A stretch of 16,976 nt of DNA from JBBSOW01 sp038259365. GTDB lineage: Bacteria > Actinomycetota > Actinomycetes > Propionibacteriales > Propionibacteriaceae. This document shows, one piece after another, positions 1-6,753 of this stretch (the first letter of the stretch is position 1; every line of letters starts with the position of its first letter). The notes under the pieces were generated by a model, which was not told where the DNA came from, ran no database searches, and worked only from the letters and a program-made list of their open reading frames with translations. Made by a program: the position numbers and the translations under genes. Location: NCBI GenBank assembly GCA_038259365.1, contig JBBSOW010000065.1:1-16976 (forward strand), written 5' to 3'.

Positions 1-176
1 ACGTGCACGGTGATGCTCCGCTCGTGCATCTGGCCGTTGGTGGTCAGCGAGTTGTTGGCCCAGCGCAGGTTGATCTCGGTGGCCTCGTCCACGATGACCA
101 CCGCCTCGTGCGGCCGGGCCGCGTCGAGGGCGGCGTCGATCCAGTCGGTGACGCTCACATTATCAGTTCGGCTCAT
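1..176 (-). CDS. TldE/PmbA-family metalloprotease subunit, N-terminal part (cut by window edge)
   Basis: The first 58 codons of a gene that runs off the left edge. The ATG (174-176) overlaps the TGA of the upstream tldD-like gene in an ATGA junction, so the two are translationally coupled. The visible protein contains VVIVDEATEINLRWANNSL, the N-terminal beta-strand region shared by TldD/PmbA proteins of actinobacteria, in which a residue pattern around 'NLRWANN' is typical. In this family TldD carries the zinc site and its partner TldE (PmbA) completes a heterodimeric protease that degrades unfolded peptides and, in E. coli, processes microcin B17 and the CcdA antitoxin. The partner role is inferred from family and position, because the rest of the protein is not in view. 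Assignment as the second subunit is fairly safe; the exact name (tldE or pmbA) is not. Confidence 0.8.
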   Translation of the reverse strand, partial: MSRTDNVSVTDWIDAALDAARPHEAVVIVDEATEINLRWANNSLTTNGQMHERSITVH

Positions 177-1675
177 ATGAGCCCTCCCTCTGAGCGGGTG
201 TTGAGGACGTTGACGGAGCGGAACAGCGCGGCGGGGCAGCCGTGGGAGACCGGGGCCACCTGGCCGGGCTGGCCCTTGCCGCAGTTGTTCGCCCCCGCCA
301 GCAGGTAGGTCTGCGGGCCGCCCACTGCCTCCATGGAGTTCCAGAACTCGGTGGTGGTGGCCTGGTAGGCGACGTCGCGCAGCTGGCCGACGACCTTGCC
401 TCGTTCGATCTTGAAGAAGCGCTGGCCGGTGAACTGGAAGTTGTAGCGCTGCATGTCGATGGACCACGAGTTGTCCCCGACGATGTAGATGCCGTCCTCC
501 ACCTGGGCGATCAGCTCCTCGACGCTCGGCCCGTCCGCGGCGGGCTGCAGGGAGACGTTCGGCATCCGCTGCAGCGGGATGTGGCCGGGGGAGTCGGCGT
601 AGGCGCACCCGTTCGAGCGGCCCATGTCCTGTTCGGCGGCCATCTGGCGGTTGAGTTGGTAGCCGACGAGGACCCCGTCGCGGATGATGTCGAAGCTCTG
701 TGCCTCCACGCCCTCGGAATCGAACCCGATGGAGGCCAGCCCGTGCGGAGTGACGCGATCGCCCACGACGTTCATCGCCGGCGAGCCGTACTGCAGCGTG
801 TCGAGGTTGTCGAGGGTGGCGAACGAGGTGCCCGCGTAGGCGGCCTCGTAACCCAGGGCCCGGTCCAGCTCGGTGGCGTGGGCGACCGACTCGTGGATGG
901 TGAGCCACAGGTTGGTGGGATCGATGACGAGGTCGTAGCGCCCGGGCTGCACCGACGGCGCGGCGACGTGGGCGGCCAGGTGGGCGGGCAGCGCGGCGAT
1001 CTCGGCGTCGAAGTCCCAGCCCGTGCCGGTGAGGTACTCCCAGCCGCGGCCCGCCGGCGGGCTGCAGGTGCGCATCGAGGAAAAACCGTCGTCGGTCACG
1101 GTCGTGGCGGTGATCTCGGGAAAGATCCGCAGCCGCTGCTGGACGGTGGAGGTGCCGGCGGAGTCGGCGTAGAACAGATTCTCCTGCACGAACAGCACCT
1201 GGGCGTCCACGTGATCGACCCCCTCGGCGGCCAGTAGCGGATCCGACAGCTCGCGCAGCCGGGCGATCCGCTCGGCCTCGGGGACCTCGAACGGGTTGAC
1301 CTCGTAGGCCGAGATCCAGCTCTGGTCGGCGTGGACGGGCTCGGGTGCGAGCTCCACCGCCGCGGCCGTCAGCGGCACCGACACCCGGGCCGCGGTCACC
1401 GCCTGCTCGGCGAGGGTCTGGGCGGCCTCGTCGCTCAGCGTGACGCCGGCGGCGAAGCCCCAGCTACCGTCGAAGATCACGCGGACGGCGATGCCCAGGG
1501 TGAGATCGTCGCTGGAGCGTTCCAGCTCCCCGTCGCGCAGCACCAGCTCGCCCTCGCGGATGCGCTCGATCCGCACGTCGGCGTGGCTGGCACCCAAACC
1601 GGTGGCCCGGTCGAGTGCCGCAGTAGCGAGTTGTTTGAGGGGGAGACGGGTGAACTCGGGGTCCAGGTCGATCAT
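173..1675 (-). CDS. tldD: TldD-family zinc metalloprotease
   Basis: A 500-residue protein, a little longer than E. coli TldD (about 480). It carries the HExxxH zinc motif of the family as HESVAHATELDR (His261, Glu262, His266), followed by a long Gly/Asp-rich region. Near the C-terminus is NCGKGQPGQ, where the conserved Cys of the TldD active site is expected. An N-terminal segment of alternating strands (residues 20-75) matches the family fold. I chose the ATG at 1675 (MIDLDPEF...), which has AGAG eight bases upstream. A GTG three codons earlier (1684) is an alternative start. The gene overlaps the following TldE-like gene by 4 bases, so the two subunits are probably made together. The known role is a cytoplasmic peptidase acting on small or unfolded peptides; the substrate in this organism is unknown. 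Confidence 0.93.
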   Translation of the reverse strand: MIDLDPEFTRLPLKQLATAALDRATGLGASHADVRIERIREGELVLRDGELERSSDDLTLGIAVRVIFDGSWGFAAGVTLSDEAAQTLAEQAVTAARVSVPLTAAAVELAPEPVHADQSWISAYEVNPFEVPEAERIARLRELSDPLLAAEGVDHVDAQVLFVQENLFYADSAGTSTVQQRLRIFPEITATTVTDDGFSSMRTCSPPAGRGWEYLTGTGWDFDAEIAALPAHLAAHVAAPSVQPGRYDLVIDPTNLWLTIHESVAHATELDRALGYEAAYAGTSFATLDNLDTLQYGSPAMNVVGDRVTPHGLASIGFDSEGVEAQSFDIIRDGVLVGYQLNRQMAAEQDMGRSNGCAYADSPGHIPLQRMPNVSLQPAADGPSVEELIAQVEDGIYIVGDNSWSIDMQRYNFQFTGQRFFKIERGKVVGQLRDVAYQATTTEFWNSMEAVGGPQTYLLAGANNCGKGQPGQVAPVSHGCPAALFRSVNVLNTRSEGGLI

Positions 1676-1726
1676 GGGTTTCACTCTAAGGCCAAAGCAT
1701 CAAGCTGCGTTGCACGAAGCGGCTGC

Positions 1727-1755
1727 TTGATGAGCAGTACCGTGCGCAGTACCAT
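1727..1755 (+). promoter_or_regulatory. Candidate hicAB promoter with a direct repeat (possible operator)
   Basis: TTGATG (1727-1732) and TACCAT (1750-1755) are spaced by 17 bases and fit a weak sigma-70-type promoter pointing at the hicAB locus. The octamer GCAGTACC occurs twice, at 1734-1741 and 1746-1753, 12 bases apart; the second copy overlaps the -10 element. HicB antitoxins with a ribbon-helix-helix tail usually repress their own operon by binding repeats at the promoter, so this pair is a plausible operator. The assignment rests on spacing and position only. Confidence 0.35.
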
Positions 1756-1790
1756 GAGAGCGTGGCATCGCAGAAGCACTCGTTAAGGCG

Positions 1791-1995
1791 ATGCGGCGGT
1801 CCCAGCAGAACGTCGCGTACAACGACTTCGCAAGGTGTGCAAGTTTTACTTCGGGGAGCCTCGGCAGACCGGTTCCTCGCACGCAGTATTCAAGACACCA
1901 TGGCCGGGCGATCCCCGCGTCAACATCCAAAACGACAAAGGCAAAGCTAAGTACGTCAGGTGCTGAAGGCCATAGATAAAGAGGAGGGTGAGTGA
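1791..1995 (+). pseudogene. hicA: Broken hicA toxin gene (HicA mRNA interferase remnant)
   Basis: A HicA-like protein can be read only by using all three frames. Frame one from the ATG at 1791 gives MRRSQQNVAYNDFA. After one lost base near 1830-1832, the next frame gives KVCKFYFGEPRQTGSSHAVF and then KTPWPGDPRVNIQNDKGKAK. That frame stops at TGA 1964-1966. A third frame from 1960 restores VLKAIDKEEGE and ends at TGA 1993-1995. The GSSHxVF block, with the catalytic His, and the PWPGDPRVNIQ block are characteristic of HicA double-stranded-RNA-binding-fold toxins. The expected AYQVRQ segment before VLKAI is missing bases. The third-frame stop overlaps the hicB start codon, as in an intact operon. 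The toxin is therefore probably inactive, unless the assembly contains base errors. Codon and base use is clearly more AT-rich than in flanking genes, suggesting horizontal acquisition. Confidence 0.8.
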
Positions 1996-2348
1996 TGGAC
2001 ATGCTGGAGCGACAGCAGGATTCGGTGTCTCACTACACCTACCGAGTTGCTTGGTCATCAGAGGACGACGAGTTCGTGGCCACCGTGGCCGAGTTTGCGT
2101 CTCTGTCTTGGTTGGCACCTTCGCAGGTCCAAGCACTCGAGGGTCTGCAGATTCTGCTCACTGAAGTCATCGCCGACATGGTCGAGCAAGGCGAAGACGT
2201 CCCGGAGCCGTTCTCGGAGCGGAGCTACTCCGGTAAGTTCAACCTCCGGCTAGGTGAGACGTTGCATCGAGATGTTGCCCTGCGGGCGGCCGAGGAGAAC
2301 CTGAGCATTAACCAGTGGGTGGTGCGCAAGCTCCTGGCCAATAGCTGA
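1995..2348 (+). CDS. hicB: HicB-family antitoxin
   Basis: A 117-residue protein. Residues 12-72 (SHYTYRVAWSSEDDEFVATV..., ending EDVPEP) form the HicB partial RNase-H-like fold that blocks HicA. Residues 80-115 (GKFNLRLGETLHRDVALRAA, then SINQWVVRKLL) form a ribbon-helix-helix DNA-binding tail. An AGGAGG at 1982-1987 sits 7 bases before ATG 1995, which decides this start over GTG 1992. Normally HicB neutralises HicA and represses the operon. Here the adjacent hicA is disrupted, so HicB is either an orphan relic, still a repressor, or active against another HicA in the genome. The reading frame is open and intact. Confidence 0.88.
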   Translation: MDMLERQQDSVSHYTYRVAWSSEDDEFVATVAEFASLSWLAPSQVQALEGLQILLTEVIADMVEQGEDVPEPFSERSYSGKFNLRLGETLHRDVALRAAEENLSINQWVVRKLLANS

Positions 2349-2439
2349 ACGGCTAGCGGATCCGCGTTTGAGCTGGTGACGAACGCTCAGCGTGCGGGCG
2401 AGGGTGTCGAGCAGCATCCGAGCCCGGCGGGGCCCGGCG

Positions 2440-3750
2440 CTACGGCGTGATCAAACCAAGCGCGGTGGGTAACCAGAGCGACAGCTGCGGAATGAAGACG
2501 ACGAGGAGCAGACCCACGAGCAAGGCGATAAGGAACGGCACGAGCTTGGCCGCTACCGGCTCGATGCGAAGGCCCGCCACCCGCGCGCCGATGAACAGGA
2601 CGTTTCCCACCGGTGGGGTGATCACCCCGATGCCGAGGTTGAACACCAGGATCGTGCCGAAATGGACCGGATCGATGCCGAAGGTGGTCACGATCGGCAA
2701 GAAGATGGGGGTGAAGATGAGGATGGCGGGGGTGGGGTCCATGAACGTCCCGACCACGAGCAGGATCAGCATCATCATCAGCAGGATCAGCGTCGGGCTG
2801 TCGGTGAGACCGAGCATCTTCTCCGACACCAGGTTCGGGATCTGAGCCAGCGACATCACGAACGACAGCCCCGAGGAAACACCGACCAGCAGCATGACGA
2901 TCGCCGTGGTGCGGGCGGCGTCGAGCAGGATCTCGGGCAGCTGGGTCACCTTGATCGCGCGATAGACGAACCCCAGGATCAAGCAGTAGACCACGGCGAT
3001 GGCGGCCGACTCGGTCGCGGTGAAGAAGCCGCCCAGGATGCCACCGATCACGATGACGATCATCAGCAGGGAAGGTATGGCCCGCCACACGATCAGCAGC
3101 CCCTGCGCCAGGGTGGGCCGGTCGGTGGTCCGCAGCTCGGGGTGCCTGCTCGCGTACACCAGGACGACGATGAGGCAGGCGCCGGTCCACACCAGGCCCG
3201 GCCCCAATCCGGCCATGAACAGGGCGGCCACCGAGGTCGAGGAGACCAGCGAGTAGACGATGAACGTGTTGCTGGGCGGGATCAACATCCCCGACGGGGC
3301 GGAGGCGACGTTGACGGCGGCGGAGAAACGCTTGTCGTACCCCTCCTCGGCCATGCGTGGCCCGGTGACCGTCCCCACGGCGGCCGCCGCGGCGACGGCG
3401 GCGCCACTGACCGCACCGAACATCGCGTTGGCGACGACGTTGGTCGAGGCCAGGTTGGCCGGCAGCCGACCGGTCATGACCTTGGCGGCGTCGATCAACC
3501 GTCCGGCGATCCCGCCGTTGTTCATCAACACGCCCGCCAACACGAACAGGGGTATCGCCAGCAACGGGAAGGAGTTGATGCCGGTGAAGGTGCGCTGGGC
3601 AATGGCCACGCCGGCGCCTTGGGGCCCGAGCAGAACCGCGGTGGCGGCCAGCGAGGAGAGCACGATCCCGACCGCGATCGGGACACCGGCGAGGATGGCG
3701 AAGCCGATCCCGAACAGCAGGATCAGCGCGGCCAGAACGGTGGGGTCCAT
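2440..3750 (-). CDS. dctM: TRAP transporter large permease subunit DctM
   Basis: A 436-residue, very hydrophobic protein of the size expected for DctM (about 425-440), with about a dozen membrane segments. Family signatures are present: FTGINSFPLLAIPLFVLAG at 55-73, the GAVSGAA...GYDKRF block at 112-142, IPPSNTF at 157-163, and near the C-terminus GTFMDPTPAILI followed by GIDPVHFG and TPPVGN. DctM is the ion-coupled translocation subunit that, with DctQ, imports the solute delivered by DctP. The start ATG is preceded by GAGGAA at a good distance. It lies 7 bases after the dctQ stop, so the gene is last in a dctPQM operon. The substrate cannot be told from this subunit. Confidence 0.95.
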   Translation of the reverse strand: MDPTVLAALILLFGIGFAILAGVPIAVGIVLSSLAATAVLLGPQGAGVAIAQRTFTGINSFPLLAIPLFVLAGVLMNNGGIAGRLIDAAKVMTGRLPANLASTNVVANAMFGAVSGAAVAAAAAVGTVTGPRMAEEGYDKRFSAAVNVASAPSGMLIPPSNTFIVYSLVSSTSVAALFMAGLGPGLVWTGACLIVVLVYASRHPELRTTDRPTLAQGLLIVWRAIPSLLMIVIVIGGILGGFFTATESAAIAVVYCLILGFVYRAIKVTQLPEILLDAARTTAIVMLLVGVSSGLSFVMSLAQIPNLVSEKMLGLTDSPTLILLMMMLILLVVGTFMDPTPAILIFTPIFLPIVTTFGIDPVHFGTILVFNLGIGVITPPVGNVLFIGARVAGLRIEPVAAKLVPFLIALLVGLLLVVFIPQLSLWLPTALGLITP

Positions 3751-3757
3751 GGCTTCC

Positions 3758-4303
3758 TCAGCTCGCAGACTCGTCGGCGAGGTCGACCGCGGAGACGAGC
3801 GGCGACACGTGTCCGGTCAGAATCCCGGCGAGGTGGTAGACGGCGTAGAAAGTGATGAGCACCCCGGCGATCGGCATCACGATGTACACCATGCCGAGTT
3901 GCGCGGGTAGTACTCCCAGGCGTTGACCCCACGTGCCGACCACGGCCCGCCATCCGCCCCACACCAGGACCAAGACCGCGAACGCGATGATGGCGAGTTC
4001 AGAGAGGATACCGCTGCCCTTTTGAACCGCTGGCGGCGCCTTGCGGGCCACGAAATCGACGGCGATGTGGCCACGTTCGGCAAAGACCAGGGTGGCGGCG
4101 AAGAACCCCAGCCACACGAACGTGAAGCGGGCGAGTTCTTCGGTCCAGCCGGCCGGGTCCTGCAGGATCTGCCGACTGATGACCTGCCACACCACGATGA
4201 GGACCAGCAGCGCAAACAGCGCCACCGAAATCACCTTCAAGATCTTGTCGAGCGTTTTCTTGACCGCTCCCATGGCGTTCAGCCCCTTCGGGTCGGTGGT
4301 CAT
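3758..4303 (-). CDS. dctQ: TRAP transporter small permease subunit DctQ
   Basis: A 181-residue protein with four predicted membrane helices (about residues 24-44, 58-75, 98-117 and 137-158). It has the DctQ hallmark WTEELARFTFVWLGFFAA after the first helix, followed by GHIAVDF. The ATG at 4303 overlaps the dctP TGA (4300-4302) as ATGA; a longer reading frame upstream simply runs through dctP in another frame and is not used. DctQ is the small partner of DctM, needed for stable transport. Its place between dctP and dctM completes a standard tripartite ATP-independent periplasmic-type transporter. Confidence 0.93.
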   Translation of the reverse strand: MTTDPKGLNAMGAVKKTLDKILKVISVALFALLVLIVVWQVISRQILQDPAGWTEELARFTFVWLGFFAATLVFAERGHIAVDFVARKAPPAVQKGSGILSELAIIAFAVLVLVWGGWRAVVGTWGQRLGVLPAQLGMVYIVMPIAGVLITFYAVYHLAGILTGHVSPLVSAVDLADESAS

Positions 4304-5328
4304 CGCACGGCCTCTCGGGTGGCCCGGTAGATCGCGCGTTGGGTATCGGTGGTGAGCGAGTTGTCGATCAACGGCTGCAGGGCCTTGGTGAAGGGGGCGG
4401 GGTCGATCTCGATGAAGGTGGCCCCGGCCTCGGTGGCCGACGCGATGGCGTCCTTCGTCGCCGCCAGCCAGAGATCGGTGTGTTCCTGGTAGGTGTTGGT
4501 CCACTCCTCGTCGAATATTCGGCGCTGCTCGGGCGACATGTCCTCGAGAACCCCGGTATTGACGATGAGGTAGTCCAGCCCGACGAGGTGATTGGTGTAG
4601 GAGTAGTAGGGAGCCACCTCGAAGTGTTTTTGGGTGAAGTAGGAAACCTCGTTGTTCTCGGCGCCATCGAGGACGCCGGACTGCAAGGCGGTGTAGACCT
4701 CGCCGTAGGCCATCGGAGTAGCCGACCCTCCCATCGCCTGGATCATCTGGACGAACAGTTCGCTTTCCTGCACGCGGATCTTCTGTCCGGCCAGGTCGGC
4801 CGGGGTCTCCACCGGCCCCTTGGCGCTGTAGATGCTTCGGGCGCCCTGGGTGAACCCGCCGAGCACGGTGGTGTTGTTGTCCTCTTCCAGGGAGGCGTAC
4901 AGCTCCCCGACGATGGACTTGTCGTGCACGACGCGCATCTGGTGTTCCACCGAGTCGAACACCTTGGGCAGGTTGAACACCTTGAAGTCTTCGTTCAGGT
5001 TCTCCAACTGGGGACCGGACACGATCGCCATGTCGATGACGTTCTCGTTGACGAGCAGCAGCGCCTCCTGCTGAGCGCCAAGAGTCTCGTTGGGGTAGAC
5101 GTTGATGCCGTACGCTCCGCCGGTGCGCTCCTTCAGCCGGTCGCCGAAATGGTCCAGGGCAATGAACGAGGGGTGGTCCTCGGTCTGGTTCAGGGCCAGG
5201 CGCAGGGTGTGTTCGGCCGCCGCGCCACCCTCACCCTTCGCAGCCCCTTTCGCGGCAGACCCGCACGCAGTGATGAGGAAGCTCGACGCCATCAGGACGG
5301 CCAGCACGGCTAACGTCGGCTTATTCAT
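4300..5328 (-). CDS. dctP: TRAP transporter solute-binding lipoprotein DctP
   Basis: A 342-residue solute-binding protein. It begins MNKPTLAVLAVLMASSFLIT followed by ACG, a lipoprotein signal peptide with lipobox LITAC and lipidated Cys22, so it would be tethered to the outer face of the membrane. The DctP fold is shown by LNQTEDHPSFIALDHFGDRL at 46-65, KIRVQESELF around Arg185 (the conserved Arg that usually clamps the ligand carboxylate), and YGEVYTALQSGVLDGAENN at 208-226. I chose ATG 5328, with AGAGGA about 8 bases upstream, over a longer frame starting at 5367 that would hide the signal peptide. It is the first gene of the dctPQM operon. The ligand is probably a carboxylate-bearing organic acid, by family; its identity is unknown. 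Confidence 0.95.
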   Translation of the reverse strand: MNKPTLAVLAVLMASSFLITACGSAAKGAAKGEGGAAAEHTLRLALNQTEDHPSFIALDHFGDRLKERTGGAYGINVYPNETLGAQQEALLLVNENVIDMAIVSGPQLENLNEDFKVFNLPKVFDSVEHQMRVVHDKSIVGELYASLEEDNNTTVLGGFTQGARSIYSAKGPVETPADLAGQKIRVQESELFVQMIQAMGGSATPMAYGEVYTALQSGVLDGAENNEVSYFTQKHFEVAPYYSYTNHLVGLDYLIVNTGVLEDMSPEQRRIFDEEWTNTYQEHTDLWLAATKDAIASATEAGATFIEIDPAPFTKALQPLIDNSLTTDTQRAIYRATREAVR

Positions 5329-5363
5329 CGTTGAATGTCCTCTGGTTGTCAGGCTGAGCTTCG

Positions 5364-5379
5364 CCACACGTCACTGTGG
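5364..5379. promoter_or_regulatory. Inverted repeat upstream of dctP (possible operator)
   Basis: CCACA (5364-5368) and TGTGG (5375-5379) form a 5-bp inverted repeat around a 6-base spacer, between the candidate promoter and the dctP start. It could be a binding site for a regulator of the TRAP operon or a short mRNA hairpin. No regulator gene lies next to it in this window. Confidence 0.25.
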
Positions 5380-5420
5380 CCACGGGCTCTCGTAGTCGCG
5401 CAACGTCGCGTCGCGACCGC

Positions 5421-5449
5421 TTATCGTTCTACTATGGATCGAGTGTCCA
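5421..5449 (-). promoter_or_regulatory. Candidate promoter of the dctPQM operon
   Basis: On the minus strand TGGACA (5444-5449) and CGATAA (5421-5426) are spaced by exactly 17 bases and lie about 95 bases before the dctP start. TGGACA differs from the TTGACA consensus at one position. The 224-base gap between dctP and the next gene (5329-5552) holds this promoter, the inverted repeat at 5364-5379 and a GTCGCGAC palindrome; I see no gene in it. Confidence 0.4.
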
Positions 5450-5552
5450 CTCTAGGGGTTTGGGTTTCGCGCCTTTGTTGGGGGTCTGGCATCGGTCACC
5501 CGGTGTGGCAGTTGGCGACGCCCGCACCACTGTTTTTCGCCGAACGTCGGGG

Positions 5553-6020
5553 TCAGTAATAGCCCAAGAAGGCACCGAGAACGACCAGCGACACGCTGAG
5601 CACTCCGAGCATCGCCCGAAGGGCCGCGGCCCGGCGACCACCACGGGCGACCTCCTCGCCGAGGTCGTGGTTAGTGGGATCTTTGCCGGCCTGACGACGG
5701 AGCCGGGTCATTCGGCGTGCCTGCGCGACCGCCACGACAAGGAGTCCAACGAGGACAACTGCTGCGACGAGCGTCCCGAGCAGCAGCGCATCCCAGGCGT
5801 GATCGCGCAGGAGGAAGGCGCCGAGGGTCAACGCGATGAGCAGGGCAGGAAGGCCTACCCACAGATACCTCCGCCCCAGAGCCCGGAAGAACTGCACTCT
5901 GAACTCGGGCGTCAGAGTTTGGGTAGCGGTTCTCGCCACGACCACGATCGCCACGTAGCCGCCTACCCACACGCTGACAGCCAGCACCAAAACGGCGAGC
6001 AGCGCAGCTTGACCCATCAT
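5553..6020 (-). CDS. Four-helix integral membrane protein, CopD/DUF2269-like, function unknown
   Basis: A 155-residue protein with four hydrophobic segments (roughly residues 5-27, 48-67, 73-95 and 133-155). Between the first two is VARTATQTLTPEFRVQFFRA, then LGRRYLWVG. The pattern of a helix, an 'FR..GRRY..VG' linker and three more helices resembles small CopD/DUF2269-type membrane proteins, but I cannot name it with certainty. The ATG at 6020 overlaps the TGA of the mini-ORF before it as ATGA. No good Shine-Dalgarno sequence lies upstream, so translation is probably coupled to that mini-ORF. The stretch between helices three and four is rich in Arg/Lys and would face the cytoplasm. It is the last gene of a cupin-led operon. 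Confidence 0.65.
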   Translation of the reverse strand: MMGQAALLAVLVLAVSVWVGGYVAIVVVARTATQTLTPEFRVQFFRALGRRYLWVGLPALLIALTLGAFLLRDHAWDALLLGTLVAAVVLVGLLVVAVAQARRMTRLRRQAGKDPTNHDLGEEVARGGRRAAALRAMLGVLSVSLVVLGAFLGYY

Positions 6021-6121
6021 CGGAGCACACGTTTGCCGATCCGCGCCAGCATCCAACAGGCGGGCATCGTGGCGGCGTCGAGGCCTTCGCCGGGGAGGTC
6101 GGGCCGGGTGTCGCTGTTCAT
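6017..6121 (-). pseudogene. 34-codon mini-ORF resembling the N-terminus of a SAM-dependent methyltransferase
   Basis: A short open frame with a strong ribosome binding site (TAGGAGA just before ATG 6121). It encodes a 34-residue peptide beginning MNSDTRPDLPGEGLDAATMP and ending ACWMLARIGKRVLR. The 'MPACWxLARxGKRVLR' block is what I recall from the extreme N-terminus of actinobacterial class I methyltransferases, where it is followed by PGG and a Rossmann domain; here a TGA follows at once. The simplest reading is a methyltransferase gene reduced to its first 34 codons by deletion. Alternatively it is a genuine small protein or a translational entry site for the membrane protein, whose ATG overlaps its stop. 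The methyltransferase likeness is from memory of the family, not from a search. Confidence 0.55.
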
Positions 6122-6159
6122 CGTTCTCCTACAGACGGTTCGATTCCACGCGGTCCGGT

Positions 6160-6543
6160 TCAGTCCGCGTCGGGCTCGGGCCACTCGCGGATGCCCGCGA
6201 CGAAGTCGGTGGGTCCTGCGGCCACGATCACCTCGGCGGCCGAGTCGCCCGGGTTCGACAGGGACACCTCTTCGTCCTTGCCGATCAGCACCGAGTCGCC
6301 GACGTACACCTCGACGCTCTCCTCGCCCTTGCTGATCCGAACCATGCCGACGGCCGGGGTCAAGATGACGTCCGATCCGTTGTGTCGGTGCGCCGCCATA
6401 CCGCTGCCCGCCGGAACGCGCACTCGGACCAGACCGACGTCGCGGCCGGCCTCGTCCGCACCGCCGAAAAACACGCTGACGGTCGGGGCGTTGGGCACCG
6501 GTGGTCGACGAAGCAACGCCTCACCTTGCTTGACCAGTTTCAT
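6160..6543 (-). CDS. Small cupin-domain protein
   Basis: A 127-residue single-domain beta-barrel protein. The metal-binding HxH of cupin motif 1 is seen in AAHRHNGSDVI (His52, His54), and Gly-rich turns and a second strand set follow (YVGDSVLIGKDEEVSLSNPG). The start at ATG 6543 (MKLVKQGEALL) has GAGGGAG at a good distance upstream; a longer frame exists but lacks such a site. It heads a minus-strand operon with the mini-ORF and the membrane protein. Cupins of this type are often small-molecule-binding or dioxygenase-like proteins; the substrate is unknown. A DtxR-like sequence lies upstream. Confidence 0.8.
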   Translation of the reverse strand: MKLVKQGEALLRRPPVPNAPTVSVFFGGADEAGRDVGLVRVRVPAGSGMAAHRHNGSDVILTPAVGMVRISKGEESVEVYVGDSVLIGKDEEVSLSNPGDSAAEVIVAAGPTDFVAGIREWPEPDAD

Positions 6544-6560
6544 CTGTAGTCTCCCTCGGA

Positions 6561-6590
6561 TTATTTTCAACGGAGTGATTCCGTTAATAA
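6561..6590. promoter_or_regulatory. Inverted repeat upstream of the cupin gene
   Basis: AACGGA (6569-6574) and TCCGTT (6580-6585) form a perfect 6-bp inverted repeat around GTGAT. The flanks TTATT (6561-6565) and AATAA (6586-6590) are also complementary, with a 3-base offset on one side. It sits 18-47 bases before the cupin start, in the region where a minus-strand promoter must be (AATAAT at 6561-6566 read on the minus strand could be the -10). A repressor operator is a reasonable guess. Confidence 0.35.
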
Positions 6591-6601
6591 GGCTACCCTA
6601 A
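6583..6601 (-). promoter_or_regulatory. Candidate DtxR/IdeR-type iron box
   Basis: Read on the minus strand, the sequence begins TTAGGGTAGCCT and matches the 19-base DtxR/IdeR consensus (TTAGGTTAGCCTAACCTAA) at 13 of 19 positions, by my own position-by-position count. The left half and centre are nearly perfect and the right half is weak. It lies 40-58 bases before the cupin start, about where a -35 element would be. If real, it would put the cupin operon under metal-dependent repression. The weak right half keeps confidence low. Confidence 0.3.
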
Positions 6602-6753
6602 CCCCAGTCGATGCGACAGGGGAAGAGCCACCCCCCGGACGCGGACAACCGAGACTGCCCAGGCGACAGGCCGGCCGCGGGGGCTCCCGCTAAGCTGATC
6701 CGCGGATGAGCGATTCCCAAGGCACCACCGACGGCGGGACAAGGGCAGCAACC

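Noticed and set aside
2349..2439. Terminator between the convergent hicB and dctM genes
   Set aside because: GC-rich direct repeats (GCCCGGCG) occur, but I find no stem followed by a T tract in either direction.
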